Source of the DNA: Flavobacterium sp.
Lineage (GTDB): Bacteria; Bacteroidota; Bacteroidia; Flavobacteriales; Flavobacteriaceae
Direction: 5' to 3'
NCBI RefSeq assembly: GCF_027484705.1
Contig: NZ_JAIXSL010000007.1
Coordinates: 372,001-436,000 of the forward strand
Length of the DNA stretch: 64,000 nucleotides
Made by a program: the position numbers and the translations under genes. Positions 35,683 through 45,093 of the stretch are shown piece after piece (position 1 is the stretch's first letter; each line of letters starts with the position of its first letter). The notes under the pieces are model-generated. The model was not told the origin of the DNA and did no database searches. It saw only the letters and a list, made by a program, of their open reading frames with translations.

Positions 35683-36795
35683 TTAAATTAAATCTGCGAG
35701 TTCATTTCCAATCAAACTTCCAATGGCAACGCCCATTCCGCCCATTCTTACACCGCAATAGACGTGATCGGACAATTGGGAAACAATAGGGTTTTTACTG
35801 GAACCCAATCCCATAATGCCACTCCAGCGGTGCTCTATTTTAAATTCCGTTTCAGGCAGAATGACTTCTTTTAAAAGTTGCTCCAGTCGGTTTTGGATCA
35901 ATTCGGTTTCACCCAATTCGGTTGTGGTTTCGCCCTGAAAATCTAAGTTTCTGCCGCCGCCCAAAAGAATCCTGTCGCCTATGTTCCTGAAATAATAATA
36001 GCCTTTATCGATGTGAAACGTGCCTTTGATGTCAAGATTGGGAATCGGTTCGGTAATCAAAACCTGTGCACGCGCTGGCTTGACTTCCTGTTTGATGACT
36101 TGATTCGCGAAGCCGTTTGTAGCAAACAACAATTTCCTAGTGTTAAAACTAAAGTCGCCTAAAGCTACATTGACTCCATTCGCATTTTCCTCAAAAGCAG
36201 TTACCGTTTGCAGGTTAAGAATCAGGATGTCTTTTGAAATGGCTTGTTTTAGCAATGCTTGCATCATATTGCCGGTGTCGATTTGCGCTTCGAAAGGATT
36301 AAAAATCAGATATTCGTGAATGCCGCGAAAATTGAAACGGTCGAATTCCTTGAGAAAAACTTCCGTTTTAAAAATGGGTTTGATAATTTCATTGATGAAC
36401 GGCAGTTTATGCAAACTTTCTTGATACGCCGATTCGTCTTCATTTAAAAACAATTCATAACCACCGTAAGGCTTGTAATCTATGGTTTGATCCCCGAGAT
36501 TTTTTCGCAACAATTGCAATCCGCTCCATCGTTTTTGAATAAGCTGAATGACTTCTTCTTCGGAATGCGTTTTAAGATCTTCGACAATTTCAGAAATACT
36601 GCCGAAACACGCAAATCCTGCGTTTTTAGTACTCGCGCCTTGCGGCAACATGCCTTTTTCAAGCATCAGGATTTTACTCTCGGGAAATCGTTCGCGCAAC
36701 CGAAGTGCTGCGTGCAATCCGACGATACCACTTCCGACGATTGTGTAATCCACGTTGGTGAACCAATTTTTAATTTCCCAGTAACTTAAATTCAT
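35683..36795 (-). CDS. FAD-dependent oxidase (DAO/glycine oxidase-like)
   Basis: 370 residues from ATG at 36795 (MNLSYWEIKNWF); a TTG two codons upstream is possible. The Rossmann motif is YTIVGSGIVGLHAALRLRE, then LEKGMLPQGASTKNAGFACFG, the classical DAO family flavin loop; the C-terminus has HRWSGIMGLGSSKNPIV and GVRMGGMGVAIGSLIGNELADL. It oxidises a D- or secondary amine substrate that cannot be named. Probably an operon with mtgA, though no functional link is evident. Confidence 0.88.
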   Translation of the reverse strand: MNLSYWEIKNWFTNVDYTIVGSGIVGLHAALRLRERFPESKILMLEKGMLPQGASTKNAGFACFGSISEIVEDLKTHSEEEVIQLIQKRWSGLQLLRKNLGDQTIDYKPYGGYELFLNEDESAYQESLHKLPFINEIIKPIFKTEVFLKEFDRFNFRGIHEYLIFNPFEAQIDTGNMMQALLKQAISKDILILNLQTVTAFEENANGVNVALGDFSFNTRKLLFATNGFANQVIKQEVKPARAQVLITEPIPNLDIKGTFHIDKGYYYFRNIGDRILLGGGRNLDFQGETTTELGETELIQNRLEQLLKEVILPETEFKIEHRWSGIMGLGSSKNPIVSQLSDHVYCGVRMGGMGVAIGSLIGNELADLI

Positions 36796-36996
36796 GCGCA
36801 ATAGTTTGTATAAAAATAGTTTTTATCTGATTTGAAAATGTATTCGATGAGAAATTATTTCTTTTTGAAATGTTATATTTCATTAATTGTAAGAAATCAA
36901 CCCACAATATGAGAAATACCCAACTTATTTTTTAAAATATTGTCATAAATGTTAATAAAGTCTTGATTCGGTCGATAAATGATTAAAAAATAATTC

Positions 36997-37004
36997 TACA
37001 TTTG
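36997..37004 (+). promoter_or_regulatory. Probable -7 box for secreted metalloprotease
   Basis: TACATTTG matches TANNTTTG, 27 bases before the ATG at 37032. The ~235-base upstream gap is A+T-rich and shows nothing else I can support. Confidence 0.6.
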
Positions 37005-37031
37005 AAGCCGAATTTAACCAAAACTCGAATT

Positions 37032-40000
37032 ATGAAAAACAGATTACTCTCGATTGCTTTTATTGCGATCACCAGTTTTTCCTTTGCCCAATCAGGAAAA
37101 GCGGTTTGGAAAGCTGCTGCAAAAAACCCAAATGCAGTAACTTTTGCAAATAAACAAAGTATTGTGAGTCCGCGATTGTTTTCGCTGGATGTCAACCAAT
37201 TGAAACAGAGCCTCAACAGCGCTCCGAGAAGATTCGCTTCGAATGCACAGTCGAACACCATCGTTTCTTTTCCGAATGCACAAGGCGTATTAGAAAACTT
37301 CCGCGTAAAAGAATCCTCAAACATGGATCCAGCTTTGGCGGCAAGATACTCAGACATTAAATCCTATATAGGACAAGGTGTTGAAAATCCAGCTTCAACC
37401 ATTTACTTCAGTTTGTCGCCACTTGGATTACAAACTATGGTGGTTAAAGCAGATCAGTCTGCTGAATTCATCGAGCCTTACACCACAGATTTGAGCACTT
37501 ATACAGTTTACAGAAAATCTGACAAAGCAGCTTCGTTGACTCCTTTCGAGTGTAGGGTTGCAGAAACTGCGAATGCACAAATCCGCAACACTGATATTGC
37601 AGCGCGTCCGAATGCCGATGATGCTATCTTAAGAACTTTCCGTTTGGCGATGTCAGTAACGGGTGAGTATACCGTATATTTTGGCGGAACAAAAGCGCTG
37701 GCTTTGGCAGCTATCAACAATACGATGACGCGTGTGAATGGTGTTTTTGAAAAAGATTTCGGTGCCAGAATGGTATTGATTGCTAATACTGACGCTGTAA
37801 TTTATACGAGCGCCTCTACAGATCCTTATTCTGCTGCAGCCACAGGATCAGGCGGTGCATGGAACGCAGAATTGCAAAATACATTGACTTCTGTTATCGG
37901 TGAAGCCAACTACGACATCGGACACTTATTTGGTGCTTCCGGTGGTGGTGGAAATGCTGGTTGTATTGGTTGTATCTGTACTAATGGTTCTAAAGGAAGC
38001 GGATTTACTTCGCCTGGAGATGCAATCCCTTCTGGAGATAATTTCGACATCGATTATGTAGCGCATGAGATGGGCCACCAGTTTGGCGCGAACCATACTT
38101 TTACACACAGCAACGAAGGAACGGGTGTTCAGATGGAACCTGGAAGTGGTTCTACGATTATGGGTTATGCTGGTATTACATCGCTTGATGTGCAGCCACA
38201 TTCTGATCCTTATTTCCATGCGGTAAGTATTCAGCAAGTCACTAACAATATCAAAACAAAAACCTGTTCTGTAAACACGGCCACAGGAAATGCCATTCCA
38301 ACTGCCGGTGCAGGTTTGGATTATACGATTCCTAAAAGTACGCCTTTCATGTTGACCGGAACATCCACTGATGCCAATGGTGACGCCTTAACTTACGACT
38401 GGGAACAAATGGATTCCCAAACCAATGCTACGGCACCAAGTGCTACTAAAACCAGTGGTGTGAATTTCAGATCTTACAATCCGACGACTTCTCCTGTGCG
38501 ATATTTTCCTAAAATGTCTTCTGTTTTAACAGGCGCTACAACCACTGCGGGAACAGAACTTACGGTTGAAGCATTGCCTTCAGTAGCCAGAACTTTAAAC
38601 TTCAGAATGACCGTTCGTGACAACAGAGCCGGAGGTTCCGCAAACAACAGCGACGACATGATCGTAACGGTGAATGCTACGGCCGGACCGTTTGCTGTAA
38701 GTTCGCCAAACACAGCGGTTTCTTATCCTGGTGGCAGTTCACAAACTGTGACTTGGGCTGTAGCCGGAACCACTGCAAATGGTGTTAACTGCGCCAATGT
38801 TGATATCCTATTATCTACAAATGGCGGAACCACTTGGACCACTTTATTGGCTGCTACTCCAAACGATGGAACAGAAGCGGTAACCATTCCAAATACTCCA
38901 GGAACTACCAATAGAATTATGGTAAAAGGAACGAATCATATTTTCTTTGACGTTTCGAACACAAACTTTACGATTACTTCGGGAACAACAGATACTGTAG
39001 CTCCGACTGCACCTACTTTGGCTGCTTCAGGTACTACACAAACCAATACGGTGTTATCTTGGTCTGGCGCTACCGACAACGTAGCGGTTACCGGATATGA
39101 CATTTATAAAGACGGCGTTTTATTGAATACTGTAGCTTCTTCGCCTTATACTGTAAGCGGATTAGTAGCTTCAACTACTTATGTGTTTACTGTGAAAGCT
39201 AAAGATGCAGCAGGAAATGCTTCAGTGGCTAGCAATGGAGTAAGTGTAACAACTTCAGCTCCTGTGGTAGATACAACGGCTCCAACGGCTGCGACTTTAT
39301 CAGCTTCAGGAACAACTTCTAGCACTACAAACTTATCTTGGTCTGGCGCTACTGATAACATTGGTGTTACAGCTTATGATGTATATCAAAATGGTGCATT
39401 TAAAGCGACTGTAGCTGCTACAACTTACGCAGTAACCGGATTATCGGCTTCTACAACTTATACTTTCTATGTGATTGCTAAAGATGCGGCAGGAAATGCT
39501 TCTCCGGCAAGCAACACCGTTAGCGTGACTACTTTGGTGGCTTCGTTAGCTTATTGTACTTCACAAGGAAACAGCACGGCTGATGAAAAAATCGGAAAAG
39601 TGGTTTTTGGAACCATTAGCAATACCTCAACAGGAGCAACGGGTTATGAAAACTTTACAGCACTTTCTTCAAATGCATCAAGAGGAGCTGCCTATACCAT
39701 TACTATAACACCGGCTTGGACAACTACTACTTATGCTGAAGGTTATGCGGTATTCATTGATTACAACCAAAATGGCGTATTCACTGATGCGGGCGAAACC
39801 GTTTGGACCAAAGCGGCTGCTACTACAACACCTGTAAGCGGAACCTTTACGATTCCTGCAACTGCTACGTTAGGTGCTGCAAGAATGAGAGTTTCTATGA
39901 AATATAACGGAATTCCAACTTCTTGCGAGGCGTTCTCTTTCGGACAAGTGGAAGATTATACTGTTAACATTCAAGTGGGCGTTGTTGATACGACAGCTCC

Positions 40001-40955
40001 AACAGCTGCAACTCTTGCTGCTTCCGGAACGACTTCAACTACGACTAACTTATCATGGTCTGGTGCTACTGACAATGTTGGTGTGACCGCTTATGATGTT
40101 TATCAAAATGGTGTGTTCAAAGCTACTGTGGCTACAACAACTTACGCAGTAACCGGATTATCGGCTGCTACAGCGTATACTTTCTATGTGATTGCTAAAG
40201 ACGCGGCAGGAAATGCTTCGCCGGCTAGTAATACTGCAAATGTAACGACTACAACCGCTACATTGACATACTGTACTTCTCAAGGCAATAACACCGCTGA
40301 TGAAAGAATTGGAAAAGTGGTTTTAGGATCGATCAGTAATACTTCTACAGGAACAACTGGTTACGAAAACTTTACGGCGCTTTCAACCAATGCGGTAAGA
40401 AGTACAGCGTATACCATTACGATTACACCAGCTTGGACAAGCACGGTTTACGCTGAAGGTTATGCGGTATTTATTGACTACAATAAAAATGGTGTATTCA
40501 CTGATGCTGGCGAAACCGTTTGGACCAAAACAGCTTCAACAACTACACCTGTGAGCGGAACTTTTACCATTCCTGCTACTGCTACATTAGGAGCAACAAG
40601 AATGAGAGTTTCTATGAAATATAATGGTGTACCAACTTCTTGCGAGGCATTCTCTTACGGACAAGTGGAAGATTACACGATCAATATTACTTCTACAGCC
40701 AGAGAAATCGAAGACAACGTGAACGCATCAACTTTATCGTTCAACGTTTATCCTAACCCTGTGAATGGTGATATGTTGTATATTTCTTCTGTTGAAAATG
40801 CCACATACAAAGTATTCAACGTACTAGGTCAGGAAATCTCAAGAGGTAAAATAGAAAACGAAGCGATTCCGGTATCGAACATCCAAGCCGGAACTTATTT
40901 GCTTGAAGTAACCAGCAATGGCCAATCAGCAGTAAAACGTTTCATCAAAAAATAA
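37032..40955 (+). CDS. Secreted reprolysin-like zinc metalloprotease with FN3, GEVED and T9SS domains
   Basis: 1307 residues from the ATG at 37032. Signal peptide (1-19, ending SFSFAQ). A propeptide-like region is followed by a zincin catalytic domain with HEMGHQFGANH (residues 345-355; HExxHxxGxxH) and a downstream Met-turn (STIMGYAGI). Three fibronectin type III domains and two GEVED domains (ending FGQVEDYT and YGQVEDYT) follow, then a T9SS sorting domain (FNVYPNPVNGDMLY ... KRFIKK). Predicted cell-surface or extracellular protease. Two FN3-GEVED units are near-copies in DNA (see repeat). Monocistronic, with own promoter and terminator. Confidence 0.94.
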   Translation: MKNRLLSIAFIAITSFSFAQSGKAVWKAAAKNPNAVTFANKQSIVSPRLFSLDVNQLKQSLNSAPRRFASNAQSNTIVSFPNAQGVLENFRVKESSNMDPALAARYSDIKSYIGQGVENPASTIYFSLSPLGLQTMVVKADQSAEFIEPYTTDLSTYTVYRKSDKAASLTPFECRVAETANAQIRNTDIAARPNADDAILRTFRLAMSVTGEYTVYFGGTKALALAAINNTMTRVNGVFEKDFGARMVLIANTDAVIYTSASTDPYSAAATGSGGAWNAELQNTLTSVIGEANYDIGHLFGASGGGGNAGCIGCICTNGSKGSGFTSPGDAIPSGDNFDIDYVAHEMGHQFGANHTFTHSNEGTGVQMEPGSGSTIMGYAGITSLDVQPHSDPYFHAVSIQQVTNNIKTKTCSVNTATGNAIPTAGAGLDYTIPKSTPFMLTGTSTDANGDALTYDWEQMDSQTNATAPSATKTSGVNFRSYNPTTSPVRYFPKMSSVLTGATTTAGTELTVEALPSVARTLNFRMTVRDNRAGGSANNSDDMIVTVNATAGPFAVSSPNTAVSYPGGSSQTVTWAVAGTTANGVNCANVDILLSTNGGTTWTTLLAATPNDGTEAVTIPNTPGTTNRIMVKGTNHIFFDVSNTNFTITSGTTDTVAPTAPTLAASGTTQTNTVLSWSGATDNVAVTGYDIYKDGVLLNTVASSPYTVSGLVASTTYVFTVKAKDAAGNASVASNGVSVTTSAPVVDTTAPTAATLSASGTTSSTTNLSWSGATDNIGVTAYDVYQNGAFKATVAATTYAVTGLSASTTYTFYVIAKDAAGNASPASNTVSVTTLVASLAYCTSQGNSTADEKIGKVVFGTISNTSTGATGYENFTALSSNASRGAAYTITITPAWTTTTYAEGYAVFIDYNQNGVFTDAGETVWTKAAATTTPVSGTFTIPATATLGAARMRVSMKYNGIPTSCEAFSFGQVEDYTVNIQVGVVDTTAPTAATLAASGTTSTTTNLSWSGATDNVGVTAYDVYQNGVFKATVATTTYAVTGLSAATAYTFYVIAKDAAGNASPASNTANVTTTTATLTYCTSQGNNTADERIGKVVLGSISNTSTGTTGYENFTALSTNAVRSTAYTITITPAWTSTVYAEGYAVFIDYNKNGVFTDAGETVWTKTASTTTPVSGTFTIPATATLGATRMRVSMKYNGVPTSCEAFSYGQVEDYTINITSTAREIEDNVNASTLSFNVYPNPVNGDMLYISSVENATYKVFNVLGQEISRGKIENEAIPVSNIQAGTYLLEVTSNGQSAVKRFIKK
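39267..40687 (+). repeat. Tandem 717-bp FN3-GEVED segmental duplication
   Basis: Unit 1 (39267-39983) and unit 2 (39984 to ~40687) both start at the DTTAPTAATL linker and end at the GEVED domain, offset exactly 717 bp (239 codons). The protein is nearly the same, with mostly third-position changes in the DNA, so the duplication is fairly recent or kept similar by gene conversion. Confidence 0.9.
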
Positions 40956-40976
40956 AAGTAAAAAACCCAATTTTTT

Positions 40977-41005
40977 AAGGCCACTCTTTATGGGTGGCTT
41001 TTTTT
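40977..41005 (+). terminator. Terminator after metalloprotease gene
   Basis: Stem GCCAC / GTGGC, extended by flanking AAG/CTT, then seven or more T. Confidence 0.8.
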
Positions 41006-41107
41006 ATGTCCGAAATCTAAGGAAAGAGAATGTATCTGTTAGAAATTCTAATCAAAATGACGGTACTCCTGTTCATTAGAATCATTTCAAAACGAAACCA
41101 TGTAAAC

Positions 41108-41138
41108 AAAAAAAGCCTCACATATCGCGAGGCTTTTC
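41108..41138 (-). terminator. Terminator after accC
   Basis: Read on the minus strand: stem AAAAGCCTC / GAGGCTTTT and T-run, 17 bases past the accC stop codon. Confidence 0.85.
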
Positions 41139-41154
41139 TATTGATTATTGATGC

Positions 41155-42501
41155 TTATTCAAGATCGTGCATTTTAAACGTTTCCATGAATTTTGTAGTG
41201 TAATTTCCGGCCACATAATCCGGCTCATCCATCAACTGGCGGTGGAATGGGATTGTGGTTTTTACGCCTTCGATATAAAATTCGTCCAAAGCGCGTTTCA
41301 TTTTATTGATCGCTTCTTCTCTGGTTTGCGCGGTTGTAATCAACTTGGCAATCATCGAATCATAGTTTGGTGGAATAGTATACCCAGCATAAACGTGCGT
41401 ATCTAAACGCACACCATGACCTCCCGGCGCGTGTAAAACCGTAATTTTTCCCGGCGAAGGTCTGAAATCATTGTATGGATCTTCGGCATTGATACGACAT
41501 TCAATCGAGTGCAATTGCGGAAGGTAATTTTTTCCTGAAATCGGAATTCCGGCAGCTACCAAAATCTGTTCACGGATCAAATCGTAATCGATGACTTGTT
41601 CCGTAATCGGGTGCTCTACCTGAATACGCGTATTCATTTCCATGAAATAGAAATTCCTGTGTTTGTCTACAAGAAACTCTACAGTTCCGGCGCCTTCATA
41701 TTGGATAAATTCTGCGGCTTTTACCGCTGCTTCCCCCATTCTTGAACGCAAATCATCGGTCATGAATGGCGAAGGAGTTTCTTCCGTGAGTTTTTGATGG
41801 CGGCGTTGTACCGAGCAATCTCTTTCTGAAAGGTGACAAGCTTTTCCGTAAGCATCCCCAACCACCTGAATTTCTATATGGCGTGGCTCTTCGATAAGTT
41901 TTTCTAGATACATTCCGTCGTTCCCAAAAGCGGCTGCAGATTCCTGACGGGCACCTTCCCAGGCTTTGAGCAAATCTTCTTCTTTCCAGACGGCGCGCAT
42001 TCCTTTTCCACCACCACCCGCTGTTGCTTTAAGCATGACAGGATAGCCCATTTCTTTGGATAATGCTTTGGCCTGTTCGAAAGATTCCAACAAACCATCA
42101 GAACCGGGAACGCAAGGAACACCGGCGGCTTTCATGGTCGCTTTTGCTGAAGATTTATCGCCCATTTTGTCAATCATTTCTGGAGAAGCGCCAATAAATT
42201 TGATTCCGTGCTCCTGGCAGATTTTCGAAAATTTGGCATTTTCAGAAAGAAAACCATACCCTGGGTGAATCGCATCAGCATTAGTGATTTCAGCTGCTGC
42301 AATAATGTTGGACATTTTAAGGTAAGAAAGATTGCTTGGCGGCGGACCGATACAAACCGCTTCGTCTGCAAACTTCACATGGAGGCTTTCAGCATCAGCA
42401 GTAGAATAAACCGCTACGGTTTTAATTCCCATTTCCCTGCAGGTACGGATCACACGAAGTGCAATTTCGCCCCGGTTAGCAATTAATATTTTTTTAAACA
42501 T
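41155..42501 (-). CDS. accC: Biotin carboxylase subunit of acetyl-CoA carboxylase
   Basis: 448 residues. ATP-grasp biotin carboxylase: [20 protein letters not shown], the ATP-binding glycine-rich loop [25 protein letters not shown], and [16 protein letters not shown] with the catalytic Arg. It carboxylates biotin on AccB in the first committed step of fatty-acid synthesis. Last gene of the fabH-accB-accC run (gap to accB 92 bases), followed by a terminator. Confidence 0.97.
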   Translation of the reverse strand: MFKKILIANRGEIALRVIRTCREMGIKTVAVYSTADAESLHVKFADEAVCIGPPPSNLSYLKMSNIIAAAEITNADAIHPGYGFLSENAKFSKICQEHGIKFIGASPEMIDKMGDKSSAKATMKAAGVPCVPGSDGLLESFEQAKALSKEMGYPVMLKATAGGGGKGMRAVWKEEDLLKAWEGARQESAAAFGNDGMYLEKLIEEPRHIEIQVVGDAYGKACHLSERDCSVQRRHQKLTEETPSPFMTDDLRSRMGEAAVKAAEFIQYEGAGTVEFLVDKHRNFYFMEMNTRIQVEHPITEQVIDYDLIREQILVAAGIPISGKNYLPQLHSIECRINAEDPYNDFRPSPGKITVLHAPGGHGVRLDTHVYAGYTIPPNYDSMIAKLITTAQTREEAINKMKRALDEFYIEGVKTTIPFHRQLMDEPDYVAGNYTTKFMETFKMHDLE

Positions 42502-42593
42502 CTTATGAAATTTTAAATTATAAATTATAAATTTTAAATTATTTGAACAATGACACTTTCATTCATCATTCAAAATTCATCCTTTAAAATAAC

Positions 42594-43076
42594 TTATGAT
42601 GGGTCTACTAAGAATAAGGGTTGGTCGAATTCTACCGGAGACATATCATCCACTAGGATTTTTACGATTTTTCCGGAAATTTCCGATTCGATTTCGTTGA
42701 ATAACTTCATCGCTTCAATCACGCAAAGCACATCACCTTTAGCGATAGATGCTCCAACCTCAACAAAAACAGGTTTGTCCGGCGAAGGTTTTCTATAGAA
42801 TGTTCCAATGATGGGTGATTTTATAGTAATATATTTTGAAGTTTCATCTGCTACTGGAGCCGCAGCTATTGGAGTTGCCGGGGTTGCTTGTGGAGCGGAT
42901 GCTGCTTGTGGTAATGCTTGCTGGATTGGCGCTTGCTGCACGTAAGTGATGTCCGGAGTATTACCTTCAAGTGTCGTTCTGATGGTAATCTTGATGTCTC
43001 CTGTTTCTAATTTTACTTCAGCAACTCCTGAATTTGATACAAATTTGATTAGGTTTTGAATTTCTTTTAAATCCAT
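42594..43076 (-). CDS. accB: Biotin carboxyl carrier protein of acetyl-CoA carboxylase
   Basis: 160 residues. N-terminal helical part, then a Pro/Ala/Gln-rich flexible linker (about 45-78), then the biotinyl domain with biotinylated Lys124 in EAMKLFNEIE (family EAMKxMNEI). Carries carboxybiotin from AccC to the carboxyltransferase (AccA/AccD, not in this window). It follows fabH by 24 bases. Confidence 0.96.
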   Translation of the reverse strand: MDLKEIQNLIKFVSNSGVAEVKLETGDIKITIRTTLEGNTPDITYVQQAPIQQALPQAASAPQATPATPIAAAPVADETSKYITIKSPIIGTFYRKPSPDKPVFVEVGASIAKGDVLCVIEAMKLFNEIESEISGKIVKILVDDMSPVEFDQPLFLVDPS

Positions 43077-43100
43077 AATGATTTGTTTTTAGTTTTAGTT

Positions 43101-44099
43101 TTATTGTTTGTTGTAAGCCCATTTCAAATAAATCGACCCCCAAGTGAATCCGCCGCCGAAAGCTGCGAAAATAAGGTTGTCGCCTTTTTTTAATTTGTGC
43201 TCGAAATCATTCAGCAACAACGGTAAAGTGGCTGAAGTGGTATTTCCGTATTTTTCGATATTGACCAGTACTTTTTCTTCGTCAAGTTCCATTCTGCTGG
43301 CTGTGGCGTCGATGATTCTTTTGTTTGCCTGATGGGCCACGAGCCAATCTACGTTATCCTTGGTCAAATTATTTCTTTGCATGATTTTCTCACTAACATC
43401 AGCCATACCGGTTACGGCATATTTGAAAACCGTTTTTCCATCCTGGAAAACATAGTGTTGTCTGTTTTCCACTGTTTCTTTGGATGCAGGAAGTATCGAT
43501 CCGCCTGCGTCAATTTTTAAGTATTCACGACCGATTCCGTCGCTTCTCAGATATTCATCCTGAAAACCTAAACCTTCATGATTCGGCTCGAACAATACCG
43601 CGCCAGCCCCGTCACCAAAAATGATGCAGGTTGCTCTGTCGGTATAATCAATGATTGATGACATTTTATCGGCGCCGATCAAAAGTACTTTCTTATAGCG
43701 ACCGGATTGGATATAAGCCGAAGCCGAAGACATTCCGTATAAAAACCCCGAACAGGCGGCCTGGATATCAAAAGCAAAAGCATTGACGGCTCCGATTTGC
43801 GTAGCGACAAAAACAGAAGTCGCCGCCACAGGCATGTCGGGTGTAGTCGTCGCAACAAGCACTAAATCAATATCTGCAGGATTTATACCGCTTTTTTTGA
43901 TCAAATCTTCAGCGGCTTTGATACACATATAGGAAGTTCCCAAACGGTCTCCTTTAAGTATTCTTCTTTCTTTGATTCCCGTACGGGTGGTGATCCATTC
44001 GTCATTCGTATCTACGAGGGTTTCAAGTATTTTATTGGAAAGTACGAAGTCGGGAACATAGGCTCCAACAGCAGTAATAGCGGCCGTAATTGTATTCAT
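43101..44099 (-). CDS. fabH: 3-oxoacyl-ACP synthase III
   Basis: 332 residues. Condenses acetyl-CoA with malonyl-ACP to start fatty-acid synthesis. Catalytic Cys116 in AACSGFLYG, His in WLVAHQANKRI and Asn in EKYGNTTSATLPLLL complete the triad. N-terminal ITAVGAYVPDFVLSN and TNDEWITTRTGIKERRI are typical of FabH. Unlike in E. coli, plsX does not precede it; rpmF does, but a terminator lies between. Confidence 0.96.
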   Translation of the reverse strand: MNTITAAITAVGAYVPDFVLSNKILETLVDTNDEWITTRTGIKERRILKGDRLGTSYMCIKAAEDLIKKSGINPADIDLVLVATTTPDMPVAATSVFVATQIGAVNAFAFDIQAACSGFLYGMSSASAYIQSGRYKKVLLIGADKMSSIIDYTDRATCIIFGDGAGAVLFEPNHEGLGFQDEYLRSDGIGREYLKIDAGGSILPASKETVENRQHYVFQDGKTVFKYAVTGMADVSEKIMQRNNLTKDNVDWLVAHQANKRIIDATASRMELDEEKVLVNIEKYGNTTSATLPLLLNDFEHKLKKGDNLIFAAFGGGFTWGSIYLKWAYNKQ

Positions 44100-44211
44100 A
44101 AGTTTCGATTAATTTTTATTAAATGAAGTAATTTAATAAAGGGTGGAATTTACAAAAAATTATAAAACAAATTTGTTTTGCAAGGGCTTATTTGGTTAAA
44201 GATATAAACAA

Positions 44212-44238
44212 CAAAAAACTCCCACATCGGTGAGAGTT
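44212..44238 (-). terminator. Terminator between rpmF and fabH
   Basis: Minus-strand stem AACTCTCAC / GTGGGAGTT and T-run, placed after rpmF and 113 bases before the fabH ATG, so fabH expression probably depends on readthrough or its own promoter. Confidence 0.8.
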
Positions 44239-44262
44239 CAGCTGTTATTTATCAAAGATTGA

Positions 44263-44460
44263 TTACGCAAGCGCAACTGGTGACTTATCGACCACCACTT
44301 GTCCTCTGTAGTACATTTTTCCTTCGTGCCAGTAAGCTCTGTGGTATAAATGCGCTTCTCCTGTTACCGGGCAAGTAGCGATTTGAGCAACCGTAGCTTT
44401 ATAATGTGTTCTTCTTTTATCTCTTCTTGTTTTGGAGACTTTTCTCTTAGGATGTGCCAT
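44263..44460 (-). CDS. rpmF: 50S ribosomal protein L32
   Basis: 65 residues. [22 protein letters not shown] is the conserved L32 N-terminus. It belongs to the large subunit. The four zinc-binding Cys of the C+ form are replaced here apart from TCPVTG, so it looks like a Zn-independent or weakly zinc-binding variant. Its gene starts 9 bases after the DUF177 stop, in the conserved DUF177-rpmF order. Confidence 0.96.
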   Translation of the reverse strand: MAHPKRKVSKTRRDKRRTHYKATVAQIATCPVTGEAHLYHRAYWHEGKMYYRGQVVVDKSPVALA

Positions 44461-44469
44461 TTTACTATA

Positions 44470-45012
44470 TTATTTATCCGTTAATAGTTTCTTTAATTTG
44501 TCCCATCGTGGGTCTGTTTCTTCTTCTTCTTTTATGCTTTGCTTTTGACTTTGAACCGTTAATTCTTTCAGTTTGTCAAGAGCGGGTGTCTGTAATGTTC
44601 CGTCTTTGATGCCGGGATGTGTCTTTTTGAGTGGAACCGACAACACAATCATTTCATAAATGTATTGTTTGATGTCCAATTGGTGTTCGCCATGTGGTAA
44701 AACCAACAACTCTTCGTTGTCATTGTTGAACTGTTCCCCGAATTGCACTACGACTTTGATTTTTCCTTTGACGGGCAAATCAAAAAGCTCTCCGGTCAGA
44801 TCACAAGGTACGTTTACAGTTCCTTTGTGCTTGAAAGCCAGCTCCATCATCGTGCTTTTCTTTTCTAAAACCACATTGACTTTGATGTCTGAATCTTCAA
44901 ATTCGTCGTAATCAAAATCTTCAAAGAACGCTTTATTAATTTGATATTCAAATTGATGCTTTCCTAACTTTAATCCTATAAAAGGAATTAAAAATTCACT
45001 TAACTGCTTCAT
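44470..45012 (-). CDS. DUF177/YceD-like protein
   Basis: 180 residues. It precedes rpmF, as in most bacteria with the yceD-rpmF pair. The family motif is LKHKGTVNVPCDLTGELFDLPVKGKIKVVVQFG (about 58-91), followed by HQLDIKQYIYEMIVLSVPLKKTHPG. The role is unclear; YceD is linked to 23S rRNA/large-subunit maturation and is co-expressed with L32. Cytoplasmic. Confidence 0.9.
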   Translation of the reverse strand: MKQLSEFLIPFIGLKLGKHQFEYQINKAFFEDFDYDEFEDSDIKVNVVLEKKSTMMELAFKHKGTVNVPCDLTGELFDLPVKGKIKVVVQFGEQFNNDNEELLVLPHGEHQLDIKQYIYEMIVLSVPLKKTHPGIKDGTLQTPALDKLKELTVQSQKQSIKEEEETDPRWDKLKKLLTDK

Positions 45013-45093
45013 TTCAACAACAATTTGACCGAATGATTCGGGAGCGCAAAGATATAAAATTATTGTACATTCAAAACTGTTGCGCCAATTTTT

